Positions 23,600 through 32,539 of a stretch of DNA of 41,560 nt are shown here, piece after piece. Positions within the stretch are counted from its first letter, which is position 1; each line of letters opens with the position of its first letter. The notes below the pieces were generated by a model, which worked only from the letters and a program-made list of their open reading frames with translations, searched no databases and had not been told where the DNA came from. Position numbers and translations under genes: made by a program. Source of the DNA: an uncultured Bacilli bacterium (GTDB taxonomy: Bacteria; Bacillota_I; Bacilli_A; RF39; UBA660); assembly GCA_934101605.1 (NCBI GenBank), contig CAKORS010000001.1, positions 1 through 41,560 of the forward strand, given 5' to 3'.

Positions 23600-25546
23600 A
23601 TGAATAAAAAAGAGATTAGAAGAAGTTTATGGTCATATGTTAGTATATTTGTATTTTTTGCTTTATTGTTTTTTGCATATAGAGCTTTAAATACTAAAGT
23701 TAATACTCTTACATATAACGAGTTTATAAATAATTTAAATAGTGGAAGTATTGTAGAGTTAGAGATAACTCCTAAAAGTAGTTCATCTATTTATCAGTTA
23801 GATGGTAAATTAAAGAACTATGATGATAATGAGAGTTTTTCTTTAAAGGCTCCTCTTTCAGAGAGTGTTATTTCTAATATATTAAAGAAAGCTGATAAGG
23901 ATGATTTTAAGGTTGTTGTTAATAAAGATCCTGAGTCAAGTTCTATATTAACATTAATTGTTAATATATTACCTCTTGTTTTAATTGGAATAATTGTATT
24001 TGTATTTATTAACAAACAATTAGGTAGTAATAATAAATCATTTGATTTTGGAAGAAGTAAAGCTAGACTTCATGATGAAAAAGATAAAGTTAATTTTAGT
24101 AATGTAGCTGGTTTGGTTGAAGAAAAATATGAATTAAAGGAATTAGTTGATTTCTTGAAAAATCCTAAAAAATTCCAAAAATTAGGAGCTAGAATTCCTA
24201 AGGGTGTTTTACTTGTAGGGCCTCCTGGAACTGGTAAGACTTTGCTTGCTCGTGCAGTAGCAGGGGAAGCTAGTGTTCCTTTCTATTATATAAGTGGATC
24301 TGACTTTGTAGAGCTTTTTGTTGGAGTTGGAGCAAGCCGTGTTAGAGATATGTTTAAACAAGCTAAACAGACAGCACCATGTTTAATATTTATAGATGAG
24401 ATTGATGCTGTAGGTCGTCAAAGAGGAACTGGTTTAGGTGGAGGACATGATGAGAGAGAACAAACTTTGAATCAGTTATTAACAGAGATGGATGGTTTTG
24501 GTGCTAATGAAGGAATAATTATTATAGCTGCTACAAATAGACCTGATGTGTTGGATCCAGCTTTACTTAGACCTGGAAGATTTGATAGACAAGTAACAGT
24601 TAATTTACCAGATGTTAAAGAAAGAGAAGCAATCCTTAAAGTTCATGCTAAGAATAAAATTTTGGCAAATGATGTTCATTTAGATTTTCTAGCTAAAAGA
24701 ACTTCAGGATTTAGTGGTGCAGATTTAGAAAATTTACTTAATGAAGCAGCTTTACTTGCTGTAAGAAGAAATAAAGATGCTATTACTATGAGTGAACTTG
24801 ATGAAGCCCATGATAGAGTTCTAATGGGGCCTGCTAAACAATCTAGAAAATTAAGTAATGAAGATAAAAAGATTACTGCTTATCATGAAGCAGGTCATGT
24901 AATTGTAGGATTAAAACTTGAAAAATCTAATATAGTTCAAAAGGTAACTATAATTCCACGTGGTATGGCTGGTGGATATACAAATATTCAAAGTGAAGAA
25001 GAAAAAGCTCATACAACTAAATCAGAGCTTTTAGAAACTATATCTACTTTACTTGCTGGTCGTGTTACAGAAAAACTAGTTTTTAATGAAATAACTACTG
25101 GAGCATCAAATGATATTGAAAGAGCTACTAAAATAGCTCGTGCAATGGTTACTGAATATGGAATGAGTGATTTAGGTCCAATGCAATTAGAACAAAGTGA
25201 ATCAAGTGTGTTCTTAGGAAGAGATTATAATAAATCACGTAATTTCTCTGATCAAGTTGCTTTTGAAATTGATAAGGAAGTAAGAAAGATTATAGATGCA
25301 TGTTATGCTAAGAGTGAACAAGTTATTAAGGATAATATGAAGATTGTTGATTTAATAGCTGAAAACTTAGTTAAGTATGAAACTTTAACTAAAGAGCAAA
25401 TTGATTATATAGTAGAAAATGGTAAATTTCCTACGGACAATTATGAAGAAATGAGTATTCAAGAATTAAGGAAAATAGCTAAAGAAAAGGGTATAGAAGG
25501 ATATTCAAAGATGACAAAAGAAGAAATACTTGACAATTTGAAGTAA
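23600..25546 (+). CDS. ftsH: ATP-dependent zinc metalloprotease FtsH with C-terminal Rho_N/SAP-like motif
   Basis: FtsH degrades misassembled membrane proteins and some regulators. The 648 residues have two membrane helices (about 10-28 and 112-136) around an extracytoplasmic domain, AAA+ Walker A GPPGTGKT (207-214), Walker B FIDEIDA, the SRH, and the zinc site HEAGH (429-433). The last 33 or so residues (about 616-648), MSIQELRKIAKEKG through MTKEEILDNL, look like a Rho_N/SAP-like helix-extension-helix. That is not part of standard FtsH, whose tail is usually low complexity. SD GGAGGG precedes the ATG. A strong promoter for the next gene lies in its last codons. Confidence 0.95.
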   Translation: MNKKEIRRSLWSYVSIFVFFALLFFAYRALNTKVNTLTYNEFINNLNSGSIVELEITPKSSSSIYQLDGKLKNYDDNESFSLKAPLSESVISNILKKADKDDFKVVVNKDPESSSILTLIVNILPLVLIGIIVFVFINKQLGSNNKSFDFGRSKARLHDEKDKVNFSNVAGLVEEKYELKELVDFLKNPKKFQKLGARIPKGVLLVGPPGTGKTLLARAVAGEASVPFYYISGSDFVELFVGVGASRVRDMFKQAKQTAPCLIFIDEIDAVGRQRGTGLGGGHDEREQTLNQLLTEMDGFGANEGIIIIAATNRPDVLDPALLRPGRFDRQVTVNLPDVKEREAILKVHAKNKILANDVHLDFLAKRTSGFSGADLENLLNEAALLAVRRNKDAITMSELDEAHDRVLMGPAKQSRKLSNEDKKITAYHEAGHVIVGLKLEKSNIVQKVTIIPRGMAGGYTNIQSEEEKAHTTKSELLETISTLLAGRVTEKLVFNEITTGASNDIERATKIARAMVTEYGMSDLGPMQLEQSESSVFLGRDYNKSRNFSDQVAFEIDKEVRKIIDACYAKSEQVIKDNMKIVDLIAENLVKYETLTKEQIDYIVENGKFPTDNYEEMSIQELRKIAKEKGIEGYSKMTKEEILDNLK

Positions 25547-25558
25547 TTCTGTTATAAT
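25530..25558 (+). promoter_or_regulatory. Full-consensus sigma-A promoter
   Basis: TTGACA (25530-25535), 17 bases, TATAAT (25553-25558), plus extended -10 TGT. It matches every consensus base and is the strongest promoter seen in the window. The -35 lies inside ftsH. It drives the unrecognised gene at 25591. Confidence 0.9.
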
Positions 25559-25590
25559 AACGGTATCTTTTTTGAAGGGGGATATTTGTT

Positions 25591-26028
25591 ATGGAAAAAC
25601 AAAGAGAATTAAACATATTATTAGTAGATGAAAGGGCCACAGTTGAAGATTTTAAACTTGTTGAAAAAACAATGTTAGAAAGATCTAATGATAATAAAGA
25701 ATCTTTAATTGAAATGTTTACATTGGATGATTTAAAAGATGAAAGTATTAGGGGAAAAATGGCTAATGATATAGCTTTAGCTGATAGAATAGTTGTTGTT
25801 AACGCACTTGATCCATTTAAATGTCAAGGAAATGTTTCTCAACCAATGAGAGATTTAGTGTGTGGAATTCAAGATCAAAAGGCAGTTTATTATATATATA
25901 CTCCTAGAGATTTTTCTGCTAAAAACAATTGGTCAATAGAATTATCAGGAAATCCAATGTTAAGATTATATGCTGGTCATATTGCAAAAAAACAACAAAA
26001 CGATTTTCAAATAAGAAGCGTTAGATAA
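25591..26028 (+). CDS. Conserved-looking cytoplasmic protein of unknown function, 145 residues
   Basis: I do not recognise the family. The protein is soluble with no signal or membrane segment. Alternating hydrophobic strands (LNILLVDE 7-14, ADRIVVVNA about 64-72, AVYYIYT about 94-100) and helices suggest a small alpha/beta, Rossmann-like fold. Two cysteines (in FKCQGN and LVCGI) and a polar PMRDL stretch sit in the middle. The SD GAAGGGGG is strong, the promoter is full consensus and a terminator overlaps the stop, so it forms a single-gene, probably highly expressed unit between ftsH and a dihydrouridine synthase. Confidence 0.85.
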   Translation: MEKQRELNILLVDERATVEDFKLVEKTMLERSNDNKESLIEMFTLDDLKDESIRGKMANDIALADRIVVVNALDPFKCQGNVSQPMRDLVCGIQDQKAVYYIYTPRDFSAKNNWSIELSGNPMLRLYAGHIAKKQQNDFQIRSVR

Positions 26029-26040
26029 TGCTTCTTTTTT
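26013..26040 (+). terminator. Intrinsic terminator overlapping the stop at 26028
   Basis: The stem AAGAAGC/GCTTCTT has a 10-base loop that holds the stop codon, and T6 (26035-26040) closes the element. Confidence 0.85.
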
Positions 26041-26041
26041 A

Positions 26042-26050
26042 TGATATAAT
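26042..26050 (+). promoter_or_regulatory. Extended -10 promoter of dus
   Basis: TGATATAAT (TATAAT at 26045-26050) follows the terminator directly, with no good -35. The predicted start (about 26057) falls on or just before the first possible start codons. Confidence 0.6.
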
Positions 26051-26063
26051 TGTAGTGATGTTT

Positions 26064-27038
26064 ATGAAAATAGGAAATGTGGAAATAAAAAATAAAGTTG
26101 TTTTAGCTCCGATGGCAGGAGTTTGTAATAGTGCTTTTAGACGTATTGTAAAAGAAATGGGATGTGGTCTTATTTATGCTGAAATGGTAAGTGATAAGGC
26201 TATTTGTTATGATAGTAAAAAGACTATAGATATGCTTTATATGACAGATTTTGAAAGACCTATAGCACAACAAATATTTGGTAGTGATAAGGAATCTTTT
26301 GTTAAAGCAGCTAAATATATAGAGAATGTTATGCATCCAGATATTATTGATATTAATATGGGGTGTCCTGTTCCTAAAGTTGCTATTAGGGCACAGGCTG
26401 GCTCAGCGCTTTTAAGGGATGTTAATAAAATTAGAGAAATTGTTAGTGCAGTTAAGGAAAATGTTAGTGTTCCAGTAACTGTTAAAATTAGAAGTGGTTG
26501 GGATAGTAATAGTATAAATGCCGTAGAGGTTGCTAAAGTGGTTGAAGAAGCTGGAGCTTCTGCTATATGTGTTCATGGAAGAACTAGGAGTCAGGGTTAT
26601 TCTGGAAAAGCAGATTGGGATATAATTAAACAAGTTAAGGAGGCTGTTTCTATACCTGTGATAGGTAATGGTGATATAAAAACTTGTTATGATGCTAAAA
26701 GAATGCTTGATGAAACTTCTTGTGATGCTGTTATGATTGGAAGAGGATGTTTGGGAAATCCTTGGCTTATAAAAGAGGTAGTTGATTATTTAGAATCTTC
26801 AACAAAACCTAAAAAAGTTAGTGATGAAGAAAAGATAGATATGTGTATTAAGCATTTGGATTATCTTTTAGAGTTTCAAAAAGAGGGACAGGCTGTGTTA
26901 GAAATTAGAAGTAATATTGCTTGGTATTTGAAAGGTATACCTGGAGCTAAAGAGTTTAAAAATGAAATATTTAAATTAAAAAAGGCTGATGATATTAAAC
27001 TGAGTTTGTTAAATTTTAAGAAAAGTTTAAAAAAATAG
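26064..27038 (+). CDS. dusB: tRNA-dihydrouridine synthase (DusB type)
   Basis: This flavoenzyme reduces uridine to dihydrouridine in tRNA. From ATG 26064 it has 324 residues: the FMN barrel start KNKVVLAPMAGV, catalytic Cys101 in NMGCPVP, KIRSGW, HGRTRSQGYSG and the FMN phosphate site VIGNGD and GRGCLGNPW. The frame is open back to 26028, but those codons run through the terminator and promoter, and the family starts at MKIGN. ATG 26058 is also possible. Neither has a good SD, and the -10 lies only 7-13 bases upstream, so the message may be nearly leaderless. Confidence 0.93.
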   Translation: MKIGNVEIKNKVVLAPMAGVCNSAFRRIVKEMGCGLIYAEMVSDKAICYDSKKTIDMLYMTDFERPIAQQIFGSDKESFVKAAKYIENVMHPDIIDINMGCPVPKVAIRAQAGSALLRDVNKIREIVSAVKENVSVPVTVKIRSGWDSNSINAVEVAKVVEEAGASAICVHGRTRSQGYSGKADWDIIKQVKEAVSIPVIGNGDIKTCYDAKRMLDETSCDAVMIGRGCLGNPWLIKEVVDYLESSTKPKKVSDEEKIDMCIKHLDYLLEFQKEGQAVLEIRSNIAWYLKGIPGAKEFKNEIFKLKKADDIKLSLLNFKKSLKK

Positions 27039-27073
27039 ACAATATTTAATATACATTTAATTTTTTGTATTTT

Positions 27074-27098
27074 AAGCACCAATTATGGTGCTTTTTTT
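27074..27098 (+). terminator. Intrinsic terminator after dus
   Basis: The 8-bp stem AAGCACCA/TGGTGCTT with loop ATTA is followed by T to 27098. Confidence 0.9.
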
Positions 27099-27167
27099 GG
27101 GTTTTTTGTAAAAAATTCTTTTCTTTTTGGGCTATTAGTGTCATAATTATAATTAGGAGGAGAGAAA

Positions 27168-28676
27168 ATGAAAAAGAAAAGTAATTTATTCAAAGTAATA
27201 GGAATAGTATTACTAGCATACTGCGTACTTTCATGGATAATTCCTGCTGTTAGTAGTGTAGGAGGAGATGTTAGTTCTGCTACAAGACAACAAGTAAGTG
27301 TTATTGGTGTATTCTTAGCACCATTTGAGTCTTTCTCTGTTTTCAGCGGAATAATAATATTCATAGTATTAGTAGGAGCTTTTTATGCTATTCTTGAAGA
27401 AACAGGAGTTTATAATAAGTTATTAGAGACTCTTGCAGGAAAAATTAAAGGAAAAGAAAATATTGCTTTAATAGTTATTATGGTTATTATTGCTATTATT
27501 TCTTCAATAGTTGGACTTGAAGTTGGAATGTTCTTTGTATTCCCATTTATAATTTCTTTAGTTCTTTTACTTGGATATGATAAGTTAACAGCTTTATCTG
27601 CTACAGTAGGAGCTACAGTAATTGGAATTTATGGTTCTACTTTATCTGGGATTTTCCATGGATTCTCAAGTCAATTTATTGATATTTCTTTATATGATGG
27701 TATAGCCTTTAAAGTAATTTTATTTGTTGTAGGCTTAGCATTATTACTTCTATTTACTTTAAAACATGCTGACAAAGTAAAAGGAACTGTTAAAAATGAA
27801 TTAAAGAAAGTTGAAGTAAAAGAAGAAGTTAAGGAAGAAAAAGAAGAAAGAAAAGAAACTAAAAATAAAAAAGATAATAAAAAATCAGTTAAAAAAGATT
27901 CTAAAAAAGCTGAGAAGAAAATTGTTTCTAAAAAAGAAAGAAAATCTTGGCCTATTTTATTAGTAGCTGGATTAGTTTTATTAGTTTTATTATTAGGATC
28001 AATTGATTGGGAAGGGTTAGGAGTATCAGCATTTACTAAATTTGATGAATGGTTTAGAGGTATTGATGTTTTCGGATTTGCTTTATTTGATAAGTTATTT
28101 AATGGAATAACAGCATTTGGAACATGGACTAGCCAATATAGATTTAGTTATTATGCAATTATATTAATACTTGCTTCATTGATTATAGCAATTATCTATA
28201 AGATAGGTCCTAGTAGATATTTTGAAGCATTAGGAAGAGGATTTAAAGATTACTTTATTCCTGCAGTATTAGCTGCTTTAGCTTATACATTATTTGTATT
28301 AGTATATTATTATCCAGTATATAATACTATTGCTACTTGGGTAATGGGTATATCTAGTAAGTTTAATGTAGCTGTAACTGGACTTTATTCAATGTTATCA
28401 AGTTTCTTCTATGTTGATTCACAATATTACTTTGCTTACACATTACAATATTTACAAACTATAGTAACAGATGCAAATACATTATCTTTAGTTAATGTTA
28501 TGTTATCTAATCTTTATGGTCTTGTAATGCTAATTGCACCAACAAGTGTATTATTGCTTATTTCTTTAGCTATAACAGAAGTTTCATATAAAGAATGGTT
28601 AAAGTATATTTGGAAATTGTTCTTAGCATTATTTGTAGTATCATTTGTAGTTTTCATGATAATGTTATTAGTGTAA
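27168..28676 (+). CDS. YfcC-like membrane transporter with charged cytoplasmic insert
   Basis: The YfcC/DcuC group of the IT superfamily includes anaerobic carriers for C4-dicarboxylates and related compounds. The substrate cannot be told here. The 502 residues have about ten membrane helices. Family-like features are the start LLAYCVLSWIIPA, IIIFIVLVGAFYAILEETG, a GYDKLTAL segment, and near the end APTSVLLLISLA followed by YKEWLKY. Between the halves (about 203-262) lies a Lys/Glu-rich stretch without hydrophobics, longer than usual for a loop. SD AGGAGGAG precedes the ATG, and terminators flank the gene. Codons ending in A are commoner than in nearby genes. Confidence 0.72.
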   Translation: MKKKSNLFKVIGIVLLAYCVLSWIIPAVSSVGGDVSSATRQQVSVIGVFLAPFESFSVFSGIIIFIVLVGAFYAILEETGVYNKLLETLAGKIKGKENIALIVIMVIIAIISSIVGLEVGMFFVFPFIISLVLLLGYDKLTALSATVGATVIGIYGSTLSGIFHGFSSQFIDISLYDGIAFKVILFVVGLALLLLFTLKHADKVKGTVKNELKKVEVKEEVKEEKEERKETKNKKDNKKSVKKDSKKAEKKIVSKKERKSWPILLVAGLVLLVLLLGSIDWEGLGVSAFTKFDEWFRGIDVFGFALFDKLFNGITAFGTWTSQYRFSYYAIILILASLIIAIIYKIGPSRYFEALGRGFKDYFIPAVLAALAYTLFVLVYYYPVYNTIATWVMGISSKFNVAVTGLYSMLSSFFYVDSQYYFAYTLQYLQTIVTDANTLSLVNVMLSNLYGLVMLIAPTSVLLLISLAITEVSYKEWLKYIWKLFLALFVVSFVVFMIMLLV

Positions 28677-28685
28677 AAATATTTA

Positions 28686-28712
28686 AGATAGACTTTGGTC
28701 TGTCTTTTTTTT
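28686..28712 (+). terminator. Intrinsic terminator after the YfcC-like gene
   Basis: The stem AGATAGAC/GTCTGTCT (one G-T wobble) with loop TTTG is followed by T to 28712. Confidence 0.85.
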
Positions 28713-28797
28713 ATGATAAGAAAAATGTTATATATTTTTGATGGAAAGTTGTTTTATATTTTTTTTATTACATAAAATATTAATGGGAGGAAAAATT

Positions 28798-31077
28798 ATG
28801 TTTTCTAAATTTAGTGAAGAAGCAAAAAAGGTATTACTTAATATGCAGAAAGAGATGAGTTCTTTAAAGCATCCTTATATTGGTAGTGAACATTTATTAC
28901 TTTCTATATTGAAGTATGGAAATAAGGATGATATTGATAAACTTAGTGAATATAATGTTAGTTATAATAGTTTTAGGGATGAATTAATAAGAGTGGTTGG
29001 GGTTGGAAAACAACAAAATAATTATTTTTTATATACTCCTTTACTTAGAAGTATTTTGGAAAATGCTACAGTATTGTCTATGGATAAGGGTAAGAAAGAG
29101 GTTGATTCTACTGATTTATTATTAGCAATATTTGATGAAGGAGAAGGTATTGCTATTAGAATTTTATTAGGAATGAATATAGATGTAGATGATTTATATG
29201 ATGAATTTGATAATATTGTTAATAAAGCTAAGAATGGTAAACTATCTATAGATAGTTTTGGATATTCTTTAAATGAAAAATATAAAAATGGAGAGATAGA
29301 TCCAGTTGTTGGAAGAGATAAAGAAATTAACAGGATGATAGAGATTTTAACTAGAAGAACTAAAAACAATCCTTTACTTATTGGGGAAGCTGGAGTTGGA
29401 AAGACTGCTATTGTTGAGGAACTTGCAAGAAGAATAGAAAAAAGAGAAGTTCCTTCTAATTTAATTGGTAAAAGAATTGTTTCTGTTTCTATGTCTAATT
29501 TAGTAGCAGGAACTAAATATAGAGGGGAATTTGAAGAGAGAATAGAAAAGCTTGTTAGTGAACTTGAAAACGCCCCAGATGTTATTTTATTTATTGATGA
29601 GATACATACTTTAGTAGGTGCAGGTGGAGCTGAAGGTGCGATTGATGCTTCTAATATTTTTAAACCTGCTTTAGCTAGGGGAAAAATAAAGCTTATTGGT
29701 GCTACTACAATAGATGAATATAAAGATAAGATAGCTAATGATAAAGCATTAGCTCGTAGATTTCAGAATATAGAGATTAAAGAGGTTAGTTCTTCCATTA
29801 CTTTAGAAATATTAAAGAAATTAAGACCTATATATGAAAATTATCATAAAGTTAAGATTAGTGATGAGGTTATAGATAGAATTGTATTTTTATCTAATAA
29901 ATATATTTATAATAGAAAGATGCCTGATAAGGCAATAGATATTTTGGATGAGGTGTGTTCTAGATCTTTTATTAATGATTTTGGGAGTAACAATATTTAT
30001 GAAGAGCTTAATGATGAGTTATTAAGTGTTAAAGAATTGAAGAATAAATTTATTATTGATAACGATTTTACTAAAGCTTCTTCTTATAGAAAAAAGGAGC
30101 TTGAATTAGAGACTAAGATTAATAAATTAGAACTTAAGGATCTTAATACTAGTTTTAAAGAAGTTTTGGTTAGTGATGTGGATAAAGTTATTTGTGATGT
30201 TTCTAAGATACCTGTTTTGGATTCTTTAAAAGATAAAGTTATGAAAAATTTTAAGTCTTTTATGAAAACAAAAATAGTTGGACAAGATACTGCGATTGAT
30301 GATTTATATAATATAACGAAGAAGATTAGATATAATAGAAAAAATAAATTAAAACCGACTTCATTTTTATTTGTGGGTAAAACTGGAGTTGGAAAGACTT
30401 TGCTTGCTAAGGAGTATTGTAAGTATTTTTATGGAGAGGATAGTTTGATACGTCTTGATATGAGTGAATATAAGGAAAGTCATTCTATAAGTAAAATAAT
30501 AGGAGCTCCTCCTGGGTATGTTGGATATCAAGATAGTAAAAATGTTTTAGAGATGGTTAAAGATAATCCTTATTCCGTTATTTTACTTGATGAGATAGAG
30601 AAAGCGAGTATTGAGGTTATTAATTTATTTTTACAAATATTAGATGAAGGGGTTTGTAAGAATTCTAAGGGAGAAGAGATAAGATTTGATAATACTATTA
30701 TTATAATGACATCTAATATTGGATGTAATAAGATCAATATAGGTTTTAATGATAATAGAGAGACTTTAACTTTTGATAGTATAAAGGATTTTTTAGGAAT
30801 TGAATTTGTTAATAGAATTAATAAAGTTATTTATTTTAAAGATATGGATTATAATTCTATTAAGTGTTTAGTTAAGAATAAGTTAAATGATATGAAAAGT
30901 TTTTATAGTAATGAGGGAATTAGTCTTAATATACCTAATGGAGTTATTGTGGATGTTATAAATAAGAGTCAATATGATAAGTTTGGTGCTAGAAGAATTG
31001 ATAAAATTATTGAAGATGAAATAGAGGGTTTTGTTATTGATCAAATTATTGATGGTAAAACTCAAGTTACTTTATAA
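28798..31077 (+). CDS. clpC: ClpC-type AAA+ unfoldase
   Basis: ClpC unfolds substrates for ClpP. ATG 28798 follows SD GGGAGG. The longer frame from 28738 has no SD and is rejected. The 759 residues contain the Clp N-domain (HPYIGSEHLLL, about 23-33), AAA-1 Walker A GEAGVGKT (196-203) with DEIHTLVGAG, a middle coiled region with a UVR-like piece (FTKASSYRKKELELE), AAA-2 Walker A GKTGVGKT (527-534) and a short C-terminal domain. The Bacillus partners ctsR, mcsA and mcsB are not upstream and I see no CtsR operator, so control must differ. A likely promoter is TTGTTT-18-TAAAAT (28749-28778). Confidence 0.92.
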   Translation: MFSKFSEEAKKVLLNMQKEMSSLKHPYIGSEHLLLSILKYGNKDDIDKLSEYNVSYNSFRDELIRVVGVGKQQNNYFLYTPLLRSILENATVLSMDKGKKEVDSTDLLLAIFDEGEGIAIRILLGMNIDVDDLYDEFDNIVNKAKNGKLSIDSFGYSLNEKYKNGEIDPVVGRDKEINRMIEILTRRTKNNPLLIGEAGVGKTAIVEELARRIEKREVPSNLIGKRIVSVSMSNLVAGTKYRGEFEERIEKLVSELENAPDVILFIDEIHTLVGAGGAEGAIDASNIFKPALARGKIKLIGATTIDEYKDKIANDKALARRFQNIEIKEVSSSITLEILKKLRPIYENYHKVKISDEVIDRIVFLSNKYIYNRKMPDKAIDILDEVCSRSFINDFGSNNIYEELNDELLSVKELKNKFIIDNDFTKASSYRKKELELETKINKLELKDLNTSFKEVLVSDVDKVICDVSKIPVLDSLKDKVMKNFKSFMKTKIVGQDTAIDDLYNITKKIRYNRKNKLKPTSFLFVGKTGVGKTLLAKEYCKYFYGEDSLIRLDMSEYKESHSISKIIGAPPGYVGYQDSKNVLEMVKDNPYSVILLDEIEKASIEVINLFLQILDEGVCKNSKGEEIRFDNTIIIMTSNIGCNKINIGFNDNRETLTFDSIKDFLGIEFVNRINKVIYFKDMDYNSIKCLVKNKLNDMKSFYSNEGISLNIPNGVIVDVINKSQYDKFGARRIDKIIEDEIEGFVIDQIIDGKTQVTL

Positions 31078-31097
31078 AAGACGTATGTCTTTTTTTT
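31076..31097 (+). terminator. Intrinsic terminator after clpC
   Basis: The stem AAAAGAC/GTCTTTT with loop GTAT is followed by more T. It overlaps the stop codon. Confidence 0.88.
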
Positions 31098-31103
31098 ATT
31101 TTA

Positions 31104-31112
31104 TGATATAAT
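31104..31112 (+). promoter_or_regulatory. Extended -10 promoter of the cysS operon
   Basis: TGATATAAT (TATAAT 31107-31112) follows the clpC terminator by seven bases. No good -35 is present. The same TTATGATATAAT string precedes pth and dus. Confidence 0.65.
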
Positions 31113-31139
31113 ATACATATAATTTATAGGAGATGTTTT

Positions 31140-32531
31140 ATGAGAATTTATAATACTTTGACAAGAAAAATTGAAGAATTTATTCCTAATGAGAAAGGAA
31201 AAGTTAAATTTTATACATGTGGTCCTACTGTTTATCATGATCAGCATATTGGTAATATGAGAAGTTATGTTGGGCATGATATTCTAGATAAGACTTTAAG
31301 ATATATAGGATATGATGTTACTAGGGTTATGAATATAACTGATGTTGGGCATCTTACTAGTGATAGTGATTCTGGTAATGATAAGATGGTTGAAAGTGCT
31401 AAGAAAGAACATAAAAGTGTTATGGATATAGCTAAGTATTATACTGATCAGTTTTTCAATGATTTTAAATTGCTTAATAATAGAGTTCCTGATATTGTGT
31501 CTCCAGCTACTAGTCATATAGATGATTATATTAAAATAATAGAAAAATTACTTAAAGATGGTTATGCTTATATAGCTGGTGGTAATGTTTATTTTGATAC
31601 ATCTTTACTTGATGATTATTATGTTTTAACTAATCATAAAGAAGATGATATGGTAGTAGGAGTTCGAGAGGGAGTAGATGAGGACTTAAATAAAAGAAAT
31701 CAAGCTGATTTTGTTTTATGGTTTACTAAATCTAAGTTTCAAGAGCAAGAGCTAAAATGGGATTCTCCATGGGGATATGGATATCCTGGTTGGCATATAG
31801 AATGTTCTGGAATATGTATGCATTATTTGGGTGATAGATTAGATATCCATGGTGGTGGTGTTGATAATATTTTCCCACATCATACTAATGAAATAGCTCA
31901 AAGTGAATCATATTTTGGGCATAAGTGGTGTAATTATTGGTTCCATAATGAACATTTAATGGATGAAAGCGGAAAGATGAGTAAATCTAAGGGGGCTACA
32001 TTGACAGTTAGTTTATTAAAAGAAAAAGGTTATAATCCTCTTTCTTTCAGATTTATGTGTTTACAGTCTCATTATAGGAAACAATTAGTGTTTAGTTATG
32101 AAAATTTAGATAATGCTTCATTAGCATATAAAAAGTTGAAAAATAAATGCTTAAGTGTTAAAGATTCTGGTGATTTTAGTAAAGAAGACTTTGATTTATT
32201 TGATTCTAAATTTAGAAGTTATTTAGAAGATAACTTGAATACTGCTTCTAGTTTATCTGTTTTATATGATGTATTAAAAAGTGATATAAGTGGAAAAACT
32301 AAATTAGAGCTTATTAAATCTTTTGATCAAGTTTTATCTTTAGATTTATTAAAAGAAGATATTAAAGATACTAATGTATCTATGGATTATATAAATCTTA
32401 AAATAGAAGAAAGAAAGAATGCTAAAGCGCAAAAGAATTATGCTCTTGCTGATGCTATTAGAGATGAATTATTAGAAAAGGGTATAAAACTTATTGATAC
32501 TAAAGATGGAGTTACTTTTGAGGTTTTATAG
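31140..32531 (+). CDS. cysS: Cysteine-tRNA ligase
   Basis: This class Ia synthetase charges tRNA-Cys. The 463 residues contain the zinc ligand in FYTCGPTVY (Cys27), a HIGN variant of HIGH (36-39), IECSGICMHYLG and HHTNEIAQSE for zinc and substrate, and KMSKS (279-283). Length is normal. SD TAGGAGA precedes the ATG. It leads an operon with the YugP-like protease, mrnC, rlmB and a sigma factor; the cysS-mrnC-rlmB part matches Bacillus. CysE (serine acetyltransferase), which precedes cysS in Bacillus, is absent. Confidence 0.97.
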   Translation: MRIYNTLTRKIEEFIPNEKGKVKFYTCGPTVYHDQHIGNMRSYVGHDILDKTLRYIGYDVTRVMNITDVGHLTSDSDSGNDKMVESAKKEHKSVMDIAKYYTDQFFNDFKLLNNRVPDIVSPATSHIDDYIKIIEKLLKDGYAYIAGGNVYFDTSLLDDYYVLTNHKEDDMVVGVREGVDEDLNKRNQADFVLWFTKSKFQEQELKWDSPWGYGYPGWHIECSGICMHYLGDRLDIHGGGVDNIFPHHTNEIAQSESYFGHKWCNYWFHNEHLMDESGKMSKSKGATLTVSLLKEKGYNPLSFRFMCLQSHYRKQLVFSYENLDNASLAYKKLKNKCLSVKDSGDFSKEDFDLFDSKFRSYLEDNLNTASSLSVLYDVLKSDISGKTKLELIKSFDQVLSLDLLKEDIKDTNVSMDYINLKIEERKNAKAQKNYALADAIRDELLEKGIKLIDTKDGVTFEVL

Positions 32532-32539
32532 GAGGAGTT

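Noticed and set aside
28738..28797. N-terminal extension of ClpC
   Set aside because: The extra residues are hydrophobic, have no SD and would precede the normal FSKFSEEA start of the Clp N-domain.
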